Part shown: positions 54,423 to 64,000 of the stretch, piece after piece | Layout of the letters: every line of letters begins with the position of its first letter | Numbering within the stretch: position 1 is the first letter of the stretch | Origin: Bufo bufo | Lineage: Eukaryota > Chordata > Amphibia > Anura > Bufonidae | Direction of reading: 5' to 3' | Assembly: GCF_905171765.1 (NCBI RefSeq) | Contig: NC_053390.1 | Coordinates: 503,479,336-503,543,335, forward strand | Length of the DNA stretch: 64,000 nt | Made by a program: the position numbers and the translations under genes | The notes under the pieces: model-generated | What the model was told of the DNA's origin: nothing | What the model saw: the letters and a program-made list of their open reading frames with translations, nothing else | Databases searched by the model: none

Positions 54423-55821
54423 TATAAATAAGTACATAATTACATTTATATATATATATACTGATCAGGCACAAAGTTAATTACATGTATATCGTGATAA
54501 CAAAATGGACAATGTATAAAGAGATATAACATTGATGAGGGGAGAACAAGACGTCTGTCATCGATGAGAATACATGATGGGAATACATAATGGGAATACA
54601 AAACGAACCAGACCCATCAATATTGTACACAGACGGATATTGTACTTGTAGCATGTAATCGTCAATATTGGCAAAATTGAAAAAATGAGATGAAATGAAA
54701 ATGACCAAATGACTGTAGTAACCGCTAGAGTGATGAGACCACAGAATAGTGGTAGCCAGGCAGAGGTACCAGAGTAAGGCTGAGATATCTGTGGAAGCCA
54801 AATGGTATAATATTAGGTAGATGGTAGTATATAAAGTCATTCAATAGGTGTGCTAGAATGGCATAGCAGTAGCCATAGTAGAATGGAGAGGGGCAGTGTT
54901 AAGAAAAATAGTGGCTTCAGAATGGTTAAAATAGGAGATACTCAGAGCGATCCATTAGGCATCCCTAGTCGTTTAGTTGTAAATAAGCTATCAAGATTAT
55001 TGTAAAAGGACACTCTCTAAGTATAAATACCTTAATAAGCATAACGGACATAACGAGCGTGGCATAGTTAATATAATAGATGCTCACGCTGTACATACCT
55101 TAGTTCTGTGGAGTAGGGAGAATCGTGGATGGCGTGGGGATGCTTGGCGCATGTGTAATTTAAAAGGACCGCGGGGATGACGTGGTAAGGCGCGACTGGC
55201 GCCGAAATGGTGACGTAATGAGAAAGCGCATGCGTAGTATGGGTAGTCAATGTCGGGAGCGCGGTCAATAGCGCGCGCATGCGCAGAGGTACTCTAATGT
55301 CTAAGTAGGGCACTGGCAACTAGTAATTGTGTATGGGAGAGCCAGATTTAGTAGAAATGGCACTGAGAAGCTTGTAAGGAGTACCAGAATAAGATAATAT
55401 ACCTCAGACATATATATCTCTTTAAGGGGAAAAATAGTATCTATCCTATGTTAGTAATTAATCAGGTAATATCAATATACAGGGTAATGCATTAGTCCCT
55501 ATAGGGATTAGTAAGATAATATATCTCTACATTTCTGAATATATATTTTTTTCTATCTATATTTCTATAAATATATTATAATAATAGCAGTATCATATAC
55601 TATATTATATCACTAATGGTATACTACTACCTGGCTGATAGTGGTCATTTCACCTGTGGAGAATAAAGAGGGGTGGGGGGGGGGAAGAGAGAGTTAATAT
55701 TTGGAAAGCCATAATTAACACCTATTGCAAAAGTTGGTACAAATAGCTTAATGGGTTAATAAGATGAGGACATTATAAGTCAATAATAAAGCGACAAAAT
55801 GAAATGCAAAAGTATAAAAGA

Positions 55822-58077
55822 TCAAGAGATACAGAAATCAAAGTCTCTATTTAATCCACGAGGTGTCAAAGTATTAAGTTCATAGATCCAGTATGCCTCA
55901 CGTTGTTTTAACCGTGCTATCCTGTTGCCTCCACGCCTTGCCGATGCTACTTGTTCTAAAATTTGAAACTTTAATTGGTTAATCTGATGGTTTGTTGAAA
56001 TGAAATGATGTGGAACCGGTAATTCCGTTTTGTGGCAGCGAATGTCCGATTTGTGCTTGGAAATGCGGTCCCGTACACATTGGGTAGTTTCTCCCACATA
56101 TGCAAGGCCACATGGACAACGGATCAGATAAACGACATATGAAGAGGAGCATGTATAGAAGCCTTTTGGGTGGTATATTTTGCCTGAGTGGGGGTGAATA
56201 ATCCTGTTACCTCTAATGACATTGTTGCATTGGGTGCAGTTGAGACATGGGTAGGTGCCTGTTTTTGAAGGTGCTAGTGTGGTTTGTTTTATGGAAGGTC
56301 TTAACGGTCCTATATCAGCCTTGACTAATCGATCTCTTAAATTTTGTGGTCTTTTATAGCACATGCGGACCGGTGACTGAAATTCAGGAATGTCTGGATA
56401 AGAATCTTTCAAGATCGACCAGTGTTTTTTTATTACTGTTTGGATTTTAGGCATGATAGGGTGGTATGTCACTACTAGCGGGAGACGGGGTGATGATGGA
56501 GTAGTATTAGGAGGGGAGCTTTGGCGTACGGGAAGGGTCTGTTCTCGTTTCAGTAGAGGAAGTGGATATCCTCTATCCTGAAATTTTTGAGATATTTCTT
56601 GTAGTCTTTGTTTCTGGAGTGTGGGGTCTTTGACAATTCGAGCTACCCTTTGGAACTATGAACGGGGTAAGGATTGTTTGGTGGTGAGAGGATGGCAACT
56701 GGAATAATGTAGGAGAGTGTTCCGGTCAGTGGGTTTGCAATACAAATCGGTCGTCAGTGTTCCTGTGGAGGTCTTGATGACAACTGTATCTAAGAAACTA
56801 ATAGATTGCGGGTCCGTATGAGCAGTAAATTGTAGATCGGAGTCAATGCTGTTGATGTATAGTAGAAATGCATTGAATGTGTGTTGGTCACCTTGCCATA
56901 TACAGAATATATCATCGATATATCTGTACCATGTTAATGCATGAGTCTGGAATAGGGCATTGGAATAGATCCAATCTTCCTCAAATTGAGCCATAAAGGC
57001 ATTAGCGTAGGGAGGCGCCACGTGCGCGCCCATGGCGGTTCCTTTCCTCTGTATATAGAAGTTATCACCAAACATAAAGAAATTGTGTTGGAGCACAAAT
57101 TCTAATAGGCGTATACAAAACATCTGTGCTATTGGGAGGAGTTCAGAAGTGCTAAGTAATATTGTGACAGCTTTGATTCCTTTGTCATGTGAAATAGAGG
57201 TATACAAGCTATTGACATCTAATGTCACTAACAGACTGTCTGAGGGTAGGTCCTGTAGGTCAGAAATGATGGATAGGAATTGTGAAGTGTCCAGTAAGAA
57301 GGAGCGTGTTCGTTTAATAAGCGGAGTTAGTATTTTTTCAAGAAATTTTGATAGTGGTGAGAGTATAGAGTCAGTGGAGGCTACAATAGGCCTGCCTGGT
57401 GGGTGGGTGAGATTTTTGTGAATTTTAGGTAGAATGTAAAATACCGGAAGGATGGGATTGTTGTTAAGAAGAAAGGTATATGTGGATTTATCAATGGTGT
57501 TGAGTTTAAGCTGATGGTCTAGAAATGTGGTGATATCCTTAGTGAGTTGGAAAGTGGGATTGTGGTGAACTTGCTCATAGGTGGTAGTGTCGGATAGTTG
57601 TCTCTGTATTTCCTGAATGTAAAATGAGGTATCCATTACGACTATCGCTCCCCCTTTGTCAGCTGGTTTGATGGTAATTGTTCTATCTGCCTGTAATGTG
57701 TTCAAGGCAATATGTTCCTCACTTCGTAGGTTAGATGGAACATGGAGTTCCCCATTTTTCAGGGCATTAGTATTAACTTTGATATCACGATTAATGAGGT
57801 CAATGAATGCTTCAACACCATGATATGTTTTGGGGGGCATATAGTTACTTTTGTTCCTCAGACCCAATGTCGTGATAGATAGAGGAGTGGGTGATATAAC
57901 CATAGGTGGTACTGTGATTTGTTGTGAAAAGTGAGCTTTAAGTCTCAATGTTCTGTAAAATCTGTTAAGTTCCTGTTCCAAAGGGAAGGATCTTAGATTG
58001 CCGTATGGGCAAAATGAGAGTCCCTTTGATAATAAATTTAATTCAGCAGGTGAAAGAGTTCGGGAAGAAATATTCAC
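55822..58077 (-). pseudogene. PLE-2 left copy: RT and GIY-YIG endonuclease with one nonsense codon
   Basis: Same protein as 58927-61191. The frame is continuous except for a single TAG after LPRS (near 56653), where the right copy has CAG (glutamine). RT motifs include KPADKGGAIV, KIHKNLTHPPGRPIV, GTAMGAHVAPPYAN and YRYIDDIFCIW. The endonuclease has VYLIRCPCGLAYVGET and ends at 55822 (RGLNRDFDFCIS). A CAG-to-TAG transition is the only break I see, so inactivation is recent. Confidence 0.92.
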
Positions 58078-58730
58078 TATAAGGTTCCTACCTGCGAGCG
58101 GGTCTGGATGCCTGTCGGTTTTGGATCGATGGGTACCTCGTCTTCGGCGTATGTGCGTATGTGCGTCTTCGTCGTTGTTGGTAGCCGTGCCTGGGAAAAA
58201 AACGCTGGGAACGGTAGGTGGTGGATCTCTCGCTGCCCGAGGAGGAGGATGCGTAGCCTGTATATGGGGTATATCCGTATCCCGATCTTGAATCTTGCCA
58301 TTGCCATCTGTAGACCTTGTTGAGTTTATAATCCTCTGTGTCTCGGATGAATTTGGTGCGCTTTGTATTCTCTAGGTACTTCCGATGTTCGTCCAGTATT
58401 TTGTCTGTCTTCTTCTTTAGTTCGGACCATTCGGAGGTGGAAGTTGTTGATAGTAGTTGGCTTTCAATTGCCGTAAGTTTCTCCTTGGAGTCTTGAATAG
58501 TTTTCTGGAGATATTCGATACTGAGGACAATTATGTCCAGGGAACATTTATTTATAATGTTTTCAAATTTAGTACAGTATTCTGTATTTGAGGGGAATAG
58601 TGTCGGTCGAAGGTGGACTCGTAGTCCCCTGGGTATCCTCTTATGTTTGTAATATTCTGCGAGAGTTGCGCAGTGGAGCTCCGAAGAGATTTGTTTTTTC
58701 GACTCACGCTCCCAGTCGCGTGTGCGATAT
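58077..58730 (-). CDS. PLE-2 left copy: N-terminal coding region (5'-truncated)
   Basis: The minus strand from about 58707 reads openly: ERESKKQISSELHCATLAEYY, HKRIPRGLRVHLRPTLFP, a charged helical part (SIEYLQKTIQDSKEKLTAIES, ELKKKTDKILDEHRKYL), then YTGYASSSSGSERSTTYRSQ, a Ser/Gly/Arg-rich basic stretch. An 8-bp duplication (ACGCACAT, near 58160) relative to the right copy shifts the frame. Before RT both copies reach a stop (VGTL*) and RT continues in another frame. Likely roles (RNA binding, multimerisation) are inference. Confidence 0.65.
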
Positions 58731-58926
58731 CAAGATCGGGATACGGATATACCCCATATACAGGCTACGCATCCTCCTCCTCGGGCAGCGAGAGATCCAC
58801 CACCTACCGTTCCCAGCGTTTTTTTCCCAGGCACGGCTACCAACAACGACGAAGACGCACATACGCCGAGGACGAGGTACCCATCGATCCAAAACCGACA
58901 GGCATCCAGACCCGCTCGCAGGTAGG

Positions 58927-61191
58927 AACCTTATAGTGAATATTTCTTCCCGAACTCTTTCACCTGCTGAATTAAATTTATTATCAAAGGGACTCTCATT
59001 TTGCCCATACGGCAATCTAAGATCCTTCCCTTTGGAACAGGAACTTAACAGATTTTACAGAACATTGAGACTTAAAGCTCACTTTTCACAACAAATCACA
59101 GTACCACCTATGGTTACATCACCCACTCCTCTATCTATCACGACATTGGGTCTGAGGAACAAAAGTAACTATATGCCCCCCAAAACATATCATGGTGTTG
59201 AAGCATTCATTGACCTCATTAATCGTGATATCAAAGTTAATACTAATGCCCTGAAAAATGGGGAACTCCATGTTCCATCTAACCTACGAAGTGAGGAACA
59301 TATGGCCTTGAACACATTACAGGCAGATAGAACAATTACCATCAAACCAGCTGACAAAGGGGGAGCGATAGTCGTAATGGATACCTCATTTTACATTCAG
59401 GAAATACAGAGACAACTATCCGACACTACCACCTATGAGCAAGTTCACCACAATCCCACTTTCCAACTCACTAAGGATATCACCACATTTCTAGACCATC
59501 AGCTTAAACTCAACACCATTGATAAATCCACATATACCTTTCTTCTTAACAACAATCCCATCCTTCCGGTATTTTACATTCTACCTAAAATTCATAAAAA
59601 TCTCACCCACCCACCAGGCAGGCCTATTGTAGCCTCCACTGACTCTATACTCTCACCACTATCAAAATTTCTTGAAAAAATACTAACTCCGCTTATTAAA
59701 CGAACACGCTCCTTCTTACTGGACACTTCACAATTCCTATCCATCATTTCTGACCTACAGGACCTACCCTCAGACAGTCTGCTAGTGACATTAGATGTCA
59801 ATAGCTTGTATACCTCTATTTCACATGACAAAGGAATCAAAGCTGTCACAATATTACTTAGCACTTCTGAACTCCTCCCAATAGCACAGATGTTTTGTAT
59901 ACGCCTATTAGAATTTGTGCTCCAACACAATTTCTTTATGTTTGGTGATAACTTCTATATACAGAGGAAAGGAACCGCCATGGGCGCGCACGTGGCGCCT
60001 CCCTACGCTAATGCCTTTATGGCTCAATTTGAGGAAGATTGGATCTATTCCAATGCCCTATTCCAGACTCATGCATTAACATGGTACAGATATATCGATG
60101 ATATATTCTGTATATGGCAAGGTGACCAACACACATTCAATGCATTTCTACTACACATCAACAGCATTGACTCCGATCTACAATTTACTGCTCATACGGA
60201 CCCGCAATCTATTAGTTTCTTAGATACAGTTGTCATCAAGACCTCCACAGGAACACTGACGACCGATTTGTATTGCAAACCCACTGACCGGAACACTCTC
60301 CTACATTATTCCAGTTGCCATCCTCTCACCACCAAACAATCCTTACCCCGTTCACAGTTCCAAAGGGTAGCTCGAATTGTCAAAGACCCCACACTCCAGA
60401 AACAAAGACTACAAGAAATATCTCAAAAATTTCAGGATAGAGGATATCCACTTCCTCTACTGAAACGAGAACAGACCCTTCCCGTACGCCAAAACTCACC
60501 TCCTAATACTACTCCATCATCACCCCGTCTCCCGCTAGTAGTGACATACCACCCTATCATGCCTAAAATCCAAACAGTAATAAAAAAACACTGGTCGATC
60601 TTGAAAGATTCTTATCCAGACATTCCTGAATTTCAGTCACCGGTCCGCATGTGCTATAAAAGACCACAAAATTTAAGAGATCGACTAGTCAAGGCTGATA
60701 TAGGACCGTTAAGACCTTCCATAAAACAAACCACACTAGCACCTTCAAAAACAGGCACCTACCCATGTCTCAACTGCACCCAATGCAACAATGTCATTAG
60801 AGGTAACAGGATTATTCACCCCCACTCAGGCAAAATATACCACCCAAAAGGCTTCTATACATGCTCCTCTTCATATGTCGTTTATCTGATCCGTTGTCCA
60901 TGTGGCCTTGCATATGTGGGAGAAACTACCCAATGTATACGGGACCGCATTTCCAAGCACAAATCGGACATTCGCTGCCACAAAACGGAATTACCGGTTC
61001 CACATCATTTCATTTCAGCAAACCATCAGATTAACCAATTAAAGTTTCAAATTTTAGAACAAGTAGCATCGGCAAGGCGTGGAGGCAACAGGATAGCACG
61101 GTTAAAACAACGTGAGGCATACTGGATCTATGAACTTAATACTTTGACACCTCGTGGATTAAATAGAGACTTTGATTTCTGTATCTCTTGA
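58927..61191 (+). CDS. PLE-2 right copy: intact RT and GIY-YIG endonuclease frame
   Basis: An open frame extends from 58588, but its first 110 codons are antisense or off-frame relative to the element. Homology to PLE proteins begins at about 58927 (IVNISSRTLSPAELNLLSKG). RT motifs in order: KPADKGGAIVVMD, KIHKNLTHPPGRPIV, TLDVNSLYTSI, GTAMGAHVAPPYAN, YRYIDDIFCIW (catalytic Asp pair near 60100), SISFLDTVV. A Cys-rich linker (CLNCTQCN) leads to the endonuclease: VYLIRCPCGLAYVGETTQC, RISKHK, and a conserved glutamate in REAYWIYELNTL. It ends at 61191. No stop or frameshift over about 750 codons, unusual here. It lacks the N-terminal region in frame, so full activity is doubtful. Confidence 0.93.
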   Translation, partial: NLIVNISSRTLSPAELNLLSKGLSFCPYGNLRSFPLEQELNRFYRTLRLKAHFSQQITVPPMVTSPTPLSITTLGLRNKSNYMPPKTYHGVEAFIDLINRDIKVNTNALKNGELHVPSNLRSEEHMALNTLQADRTITIKPADKGGAIVVMDTSFYIQEIQRQLSDTTTYEQVHHNPTFQLTKDITTFLDHQLKLNTIDKSTYTFLLNNNPILPVFYILPKIHKNLTHPPGRPIVASTDSILSPLSKFLEKILTPLIKRTRSFLLDTSQFLSIISDLQDLPSDSLLVTLDVNSLYTSISHDKGIKAVTILLSTSELLPIAQMFCIRLLEFVLQHNFFMFGDNFYIQRKGTAMGAHVAPPYANAFMAQFEEDWIYSNALFQTHALTWYRYIDDIFCIWQGDQHTFNAFLLHINSIDSDLQFTAHTDPQSISFLDTVVIKTSTGTLTTDLYCKPTDRNTLLHYSSCHPLTTKQSLPRSQFQRVARIVKDPTLQKQRLQEISQKFQDRGYPLPLLKREQTLPVRQNSPPNTTPSSPRLPLVVTYHPIMPKIQTVIKKHWSILKDSYPDIPEFQSPVRMCYKRPQNLRDRLVKADIGPLRPSIKQTTLAPSKTGTYPCLNCTQCNNVIRGNRIIHPHSGKIYHPKGFYTCSSSYVVYLIRCPCGLAYVGETTQCIRDRISKHKSDIRCHKTELPVPHHFISANHQINQLKFQILEQVASARRGGNRIARLKQREAYWIYELNTLTPRGLNRDFDFCIS

Positions 61192-62591
61192 TCTTTTATA
61201 CCTTTGCATTTCATTTTGTCGCTTTATTATTGACTTATAATGTCCTCATCTTATTAACCCATTAAGCTATTTGTACCAACTTTTGCAATAGGTGTTAGTT
61301 ATGGTTTTCCAAATATTAACTCTCTCTTCCCCCCCCCCCCCACCCCTCTTTATTCTCCACAGGTGAAATGACCACTATCAGCCAGGTAGTAGTATACCAT
61401 TAGTGATATAATATAGTATATGATACTGCTATTATTATAATATATTTATAGAAATATGGATAGAAGAAAAATATATATTCAGAAATGTAGAGATATATTA
61501 TCTTACTAATCCCTATAGGGACTAATACATTACCCTGTATATTGATATTACCTGATTAATTACTAACATAGGATAGATACTATTTTTCCCCTTAAGAGAT
61601 ATATATGTCTGAGGTATATTATCTTATTCTGGTACTCCTTACAAGCTTCTCAGTGCCATTTCTACTAAATCTGGCTCTCCCATACACAATTACCAGTTGC
61701 CAGTGCCCTTCTTAGACATTAGAGTACCTCTGCGCATGCGCGCGCTATTGACCGCGCTCCCGACATTGACTACCCATACTACGCATGCGCTTTCTCATTA
61801 CGTCACCATTTCGGCGCCAGTCGCGCCTTACCACGTCATCCCCGCGGTCCTTTTAAATTACACATGCGCCAAGCATCCCAACGCCATCCACGATTCTCCC
61901 TACTCCACAGAACTAAGGTATGTACAGCGTGAGCATCTATTATATTAACTATGCCACGCTCGTTATGTCCGTTATGCTTCTTAAGGTATTTATACTTAGA
62001 GAGTGTCCTTTTACAATAATCTTGATAGCTTATTTACAACTAAACTACTAGGGATGCCTAATGGATCGCTCTGAGCATCTCCTATTTTAACCATTCTGAA
62101 GCCACTATTTTTCTTAACACTGCCCCTCTCCATTCTACTATGGCTACTGCTATGCCATTCTAGCACACCTATTGAATGACTTTATATGCTACCATCTACC
62201 TAATATTATACCATTTGGCTTCTACAGATATCTCATCCTTACTCTGGTACCTCTGCCTGGCTAGCACTATTCTGTGGTCTCATCACTCTAGCGGTTACTA
62301 CAGTCATTTGGTCATTTTCATTTCATCTCATTTTTTCAATTTTGCCAATTTTGACGATTACATGCTACAAGTACAATATCCGTCTGTGTACAATATTGAT
62401 GGGTCCAGTTCGTTTTGTATCCCCATTATGTATTCCCATCATGTATTCTCATCGATGACAGACGTCTTGTTCTCCCCTCATCAATGTTATATCTCTTTAT
62501 ACATTGTCTATTTTGTTATCACGATATACATGTAATTAACTTTGTGCCTGATCAGTATATATATATAAATGTAATTATGTACTTATTTATA

Positions 62592-62647
62592 TAATAGGCC
62601 GTGAACAAGGTCTAACATTAGACCGAAACGTTGGCCAGTGGCTATTA
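62592..62647 (+). ncRNA. Hammerhead ribozyme candidate, PLE-2 right copy
   Basis: In order: TAATA, GGCC (stem I), core GTGAACA, extra A, stem II GGTCT-AACATT-AGACC, GAA, palindromic ACGT (minimal stem III), T, GGCC (stem I), bulge AGTGGC, TATTA. Every element of the PLE-1 hammerhead aligns, but the core has G at position 3 and C at position 8 instead of C3 and G8. Those two bases pair in hammerhead structures, so the change is compensatory. Activity untested. Confidence 0.6.
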
Positions 62648-62761
62648 CTTTTGGATGGATATACAAAAGAAAAATATATATACAAAAGATATGAAATAAA
62701 ATAAGTAACTAAAAATATTTACAGAGTGCCGTGGTCTTTTGATAATAATTTTAAAAGTAGA

Positions 62762-64000
62762 CAAGGAGGCCTCTTCTCAGACTGGTACATTCACCAGAAA
62801 AATAACACTGAAGAGTATAAACCTTTGTGTGACCTTAATTTGGCCTACTCAAGACATACAAAATTGCAACTATAGTCGAGCATGGCTCTTAAAGGCAATG
62901 AACATCCATTTTGACAATAATGAATTGGATATGAATGTATTTACCTATGAAAAGGCACAACAAATCCCCCCTTTTCAGCATATTAAATTTCGTTATTAGA
63001 AGGTTGAATAGGCTGAAATGCAATAAAGGGCTAAATGCTCCAAATCATTATGGATTGGGGAACGCAAGTTTTACCTTGGAATAAATGTATCACAATTTTG
63101 TGTGTACTTTTACGACACAAATCTAACGCACAAACTTTATGATTAGTTTAACTACAAGTATGTTACGTTCCTTGTATTAGTGATAAACGTGCCGGTTCAT
63201 AGAACGCATATAATACAATTGTTTCGTTCTTTTCTTTTATGACCACTGTAGAGAGAAAGATGTTTCGGTCGTTTTCTGGACTTTCTGGAAACGTGTCTCT
63301 AGTTAAGATCTTTCTTTGGTCCTCTAACTTAATAACGTTGCTGCTAAAATGAAAAACTGGAAGTAATCGCTTCCTGGCTTGTTAGCAACTTGGTAACTCG
63401 AATTAGCGAGTGGTGCTTGGCATCATATCTTCATGTCTGCGATCTCGAATACTTTGTCATGTTGCATTGGTGTGACGTACTTTTGCAGCGGCTGTCGAAT
63501 CTCCTGGGGCTCTGCCCACTTGTCCCTCCTGGATACATCTTGGATACATCTGGGTTGGCTCCGACTGGACGTCTCTTGCGTCACGGATAGCCTTGACCTC
63601 AGGTTCTCTTGGTTCCGGATACAAAGACTTTTAGGATTCCGCCATCTGTCCTTTCATTAACACGTGATCCCATCTTGGGACATCATCTAAGCTTAAGGAA
63701 ACAACAGACAGTATGAGTAACAACGCAGCAAAAACTTTATCAAACATATACCTGCCTATTTTAGGCCTTTGACTTATGCCATACTTTAGTCAGAAGCAAG
63801 TTGAGGACTTTTATGTTTATTTTTAATTTTTTTTAACGAAAAACAAACTACAGGGTATCATGAATAGATATAACTATTCTTCCTCTGCTAGGCTAATATA
63901 GCCTTAGGTGTTATGCCTATTTAGGATAATAACCCAATCAATACTTTGAGACTACCTCGAAACAGAGTAATATATATGCGTCCATATGTCTACATGGAAT
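62762..64000. other. Right flank of PLE-2, nothing recognised
   Basis: No open frame with known motifs, no LTR and no terminal repeat. Short frames (62739-62999, 63390-63660) have no supporting signals. Confidence 0.45.

Larger units (their letters stand above)
54180..62761. mobile_element. PLE-2: inverted double copy of a Penelope-like element
   Basis: ATAATTTTAAAAGTAGA occurs at 54180-54196 and 62745-62761 as a 17-bp target-site duplication around the whole unit. Inside, a minus-strand copy (54197 to about 58730) and a plus-strand copy (about 58730-62744) share inverted arms of about 4.02 kb (54267-58291 and 58730-62747). The 438 bp between the arms is extra 5' sequence of the left copy. 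Both 3' ends face outward. The arms look about 99% identical from their translations. Confidence 0.92.

Noticed and set aside
58588..58926. First 110 codons of the long open frame that contains the PLE-2 RT
   Set aside because: This part lies antisense to the left copy's N-terminal region and then off-frame in the right copy; it is a chance extension of the true RT frame.
54180..62761. PLE-2 palindrome as an assembly artefact
   Set aside because: The arms differ at several bases and by an 8-bp indel, the spacer is unique, the outer arm ends differ by about 70 bp, and a 17-bp target duplication surrounds the unit. Long reads are still the decisive test.

Overview
This window reads as transposon-dense intergenic DNA from a large vertebrate genome, most likely an anuran amphibian. 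The evidence is the mixture of elements: self-priming chromodomain Ty3/gypsy retrotransposons, GIY-YIG Penelope-like elements (PLEs), hAT, Tc1, Harbinger-type and Helitron-like DNA elements, and long AT-rich repeats starting CCCCTTAAGGAC that I associate with frogs. The species call is inference. I recognise no host gene, tRNA, rRNA or CRISPR array. There is one 200-base assembly gap (31512-31711).

Layout. 1-1285: 5' end (gag and 5' LTR) of a minus-strand chromovirus, family A, copy A3. 1286-3353: tail (RT-RNase H and LTR) of a different gypsy family, D. 3354-8914: nearly complete minus-strand A1. 8940-11654: hAT-like non-autonomous elements with minisatellites and palindromes. 11655-20090: a large hAT element with a decayed BED-finger transposase, its leader split by a CCCCTTAAGG repeat, plus a second hAT fragment. 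20283-27064: a probable Helitron containing a Harbinger-like foldback element, itself containing chromovirus B (21344-26444). 27081-28112: Tc1-like element. 28113-31511: satellites, a foldback MITE and unassigned sequence. 31723-39914: a second CCCCTTAAGG repeat holding chromovirus C (33577-39042). About 40100-51305: a minus-strand PLE (PLE-1) interrupted by chromovirus A2 (44741-50299). 51306-54179: unassigned AT-rich sequence. 54180-62761: PLE-2, two almost identical 4-kb copies in inverted orientation inserted as one unit between 17-bp target-site duplications. 62762-64000: nothing recognised.

The most interesting signals are four. (1) Families A, B and C each have a 10-nt segment starting one base inside the 5' LTR that is perfectly complementary to LTR sequence about 30 nt downstream of a TATA-like box. 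This is what Tf1/sushi-type self-priming predicts, and the pairing is kept although its sequence differs between A and B/C. (2) PLE-2 looks like a twin-primed double insertion with one RT-endonuclease reading frame still open. (3) Both PLEs carry candidate small hammerhead ribozymes, and the PLE-2 version has the core C3-G8 pair swapped to G3-C8. (4) The CCCCTTAAGG repeats end in rows of independent hairpins whose sequences differ between copies.

Relative ages follow from nesting. A2 is younger than PLE-1, B is younger than its foldback host, and C and the first CCCCTTAAGG copy are younger than their hosts. Nearly all coding sequences are broken. The main exception is the right-hand PLE-2 frame; the partial A3 gag is also open as far as it is visible.
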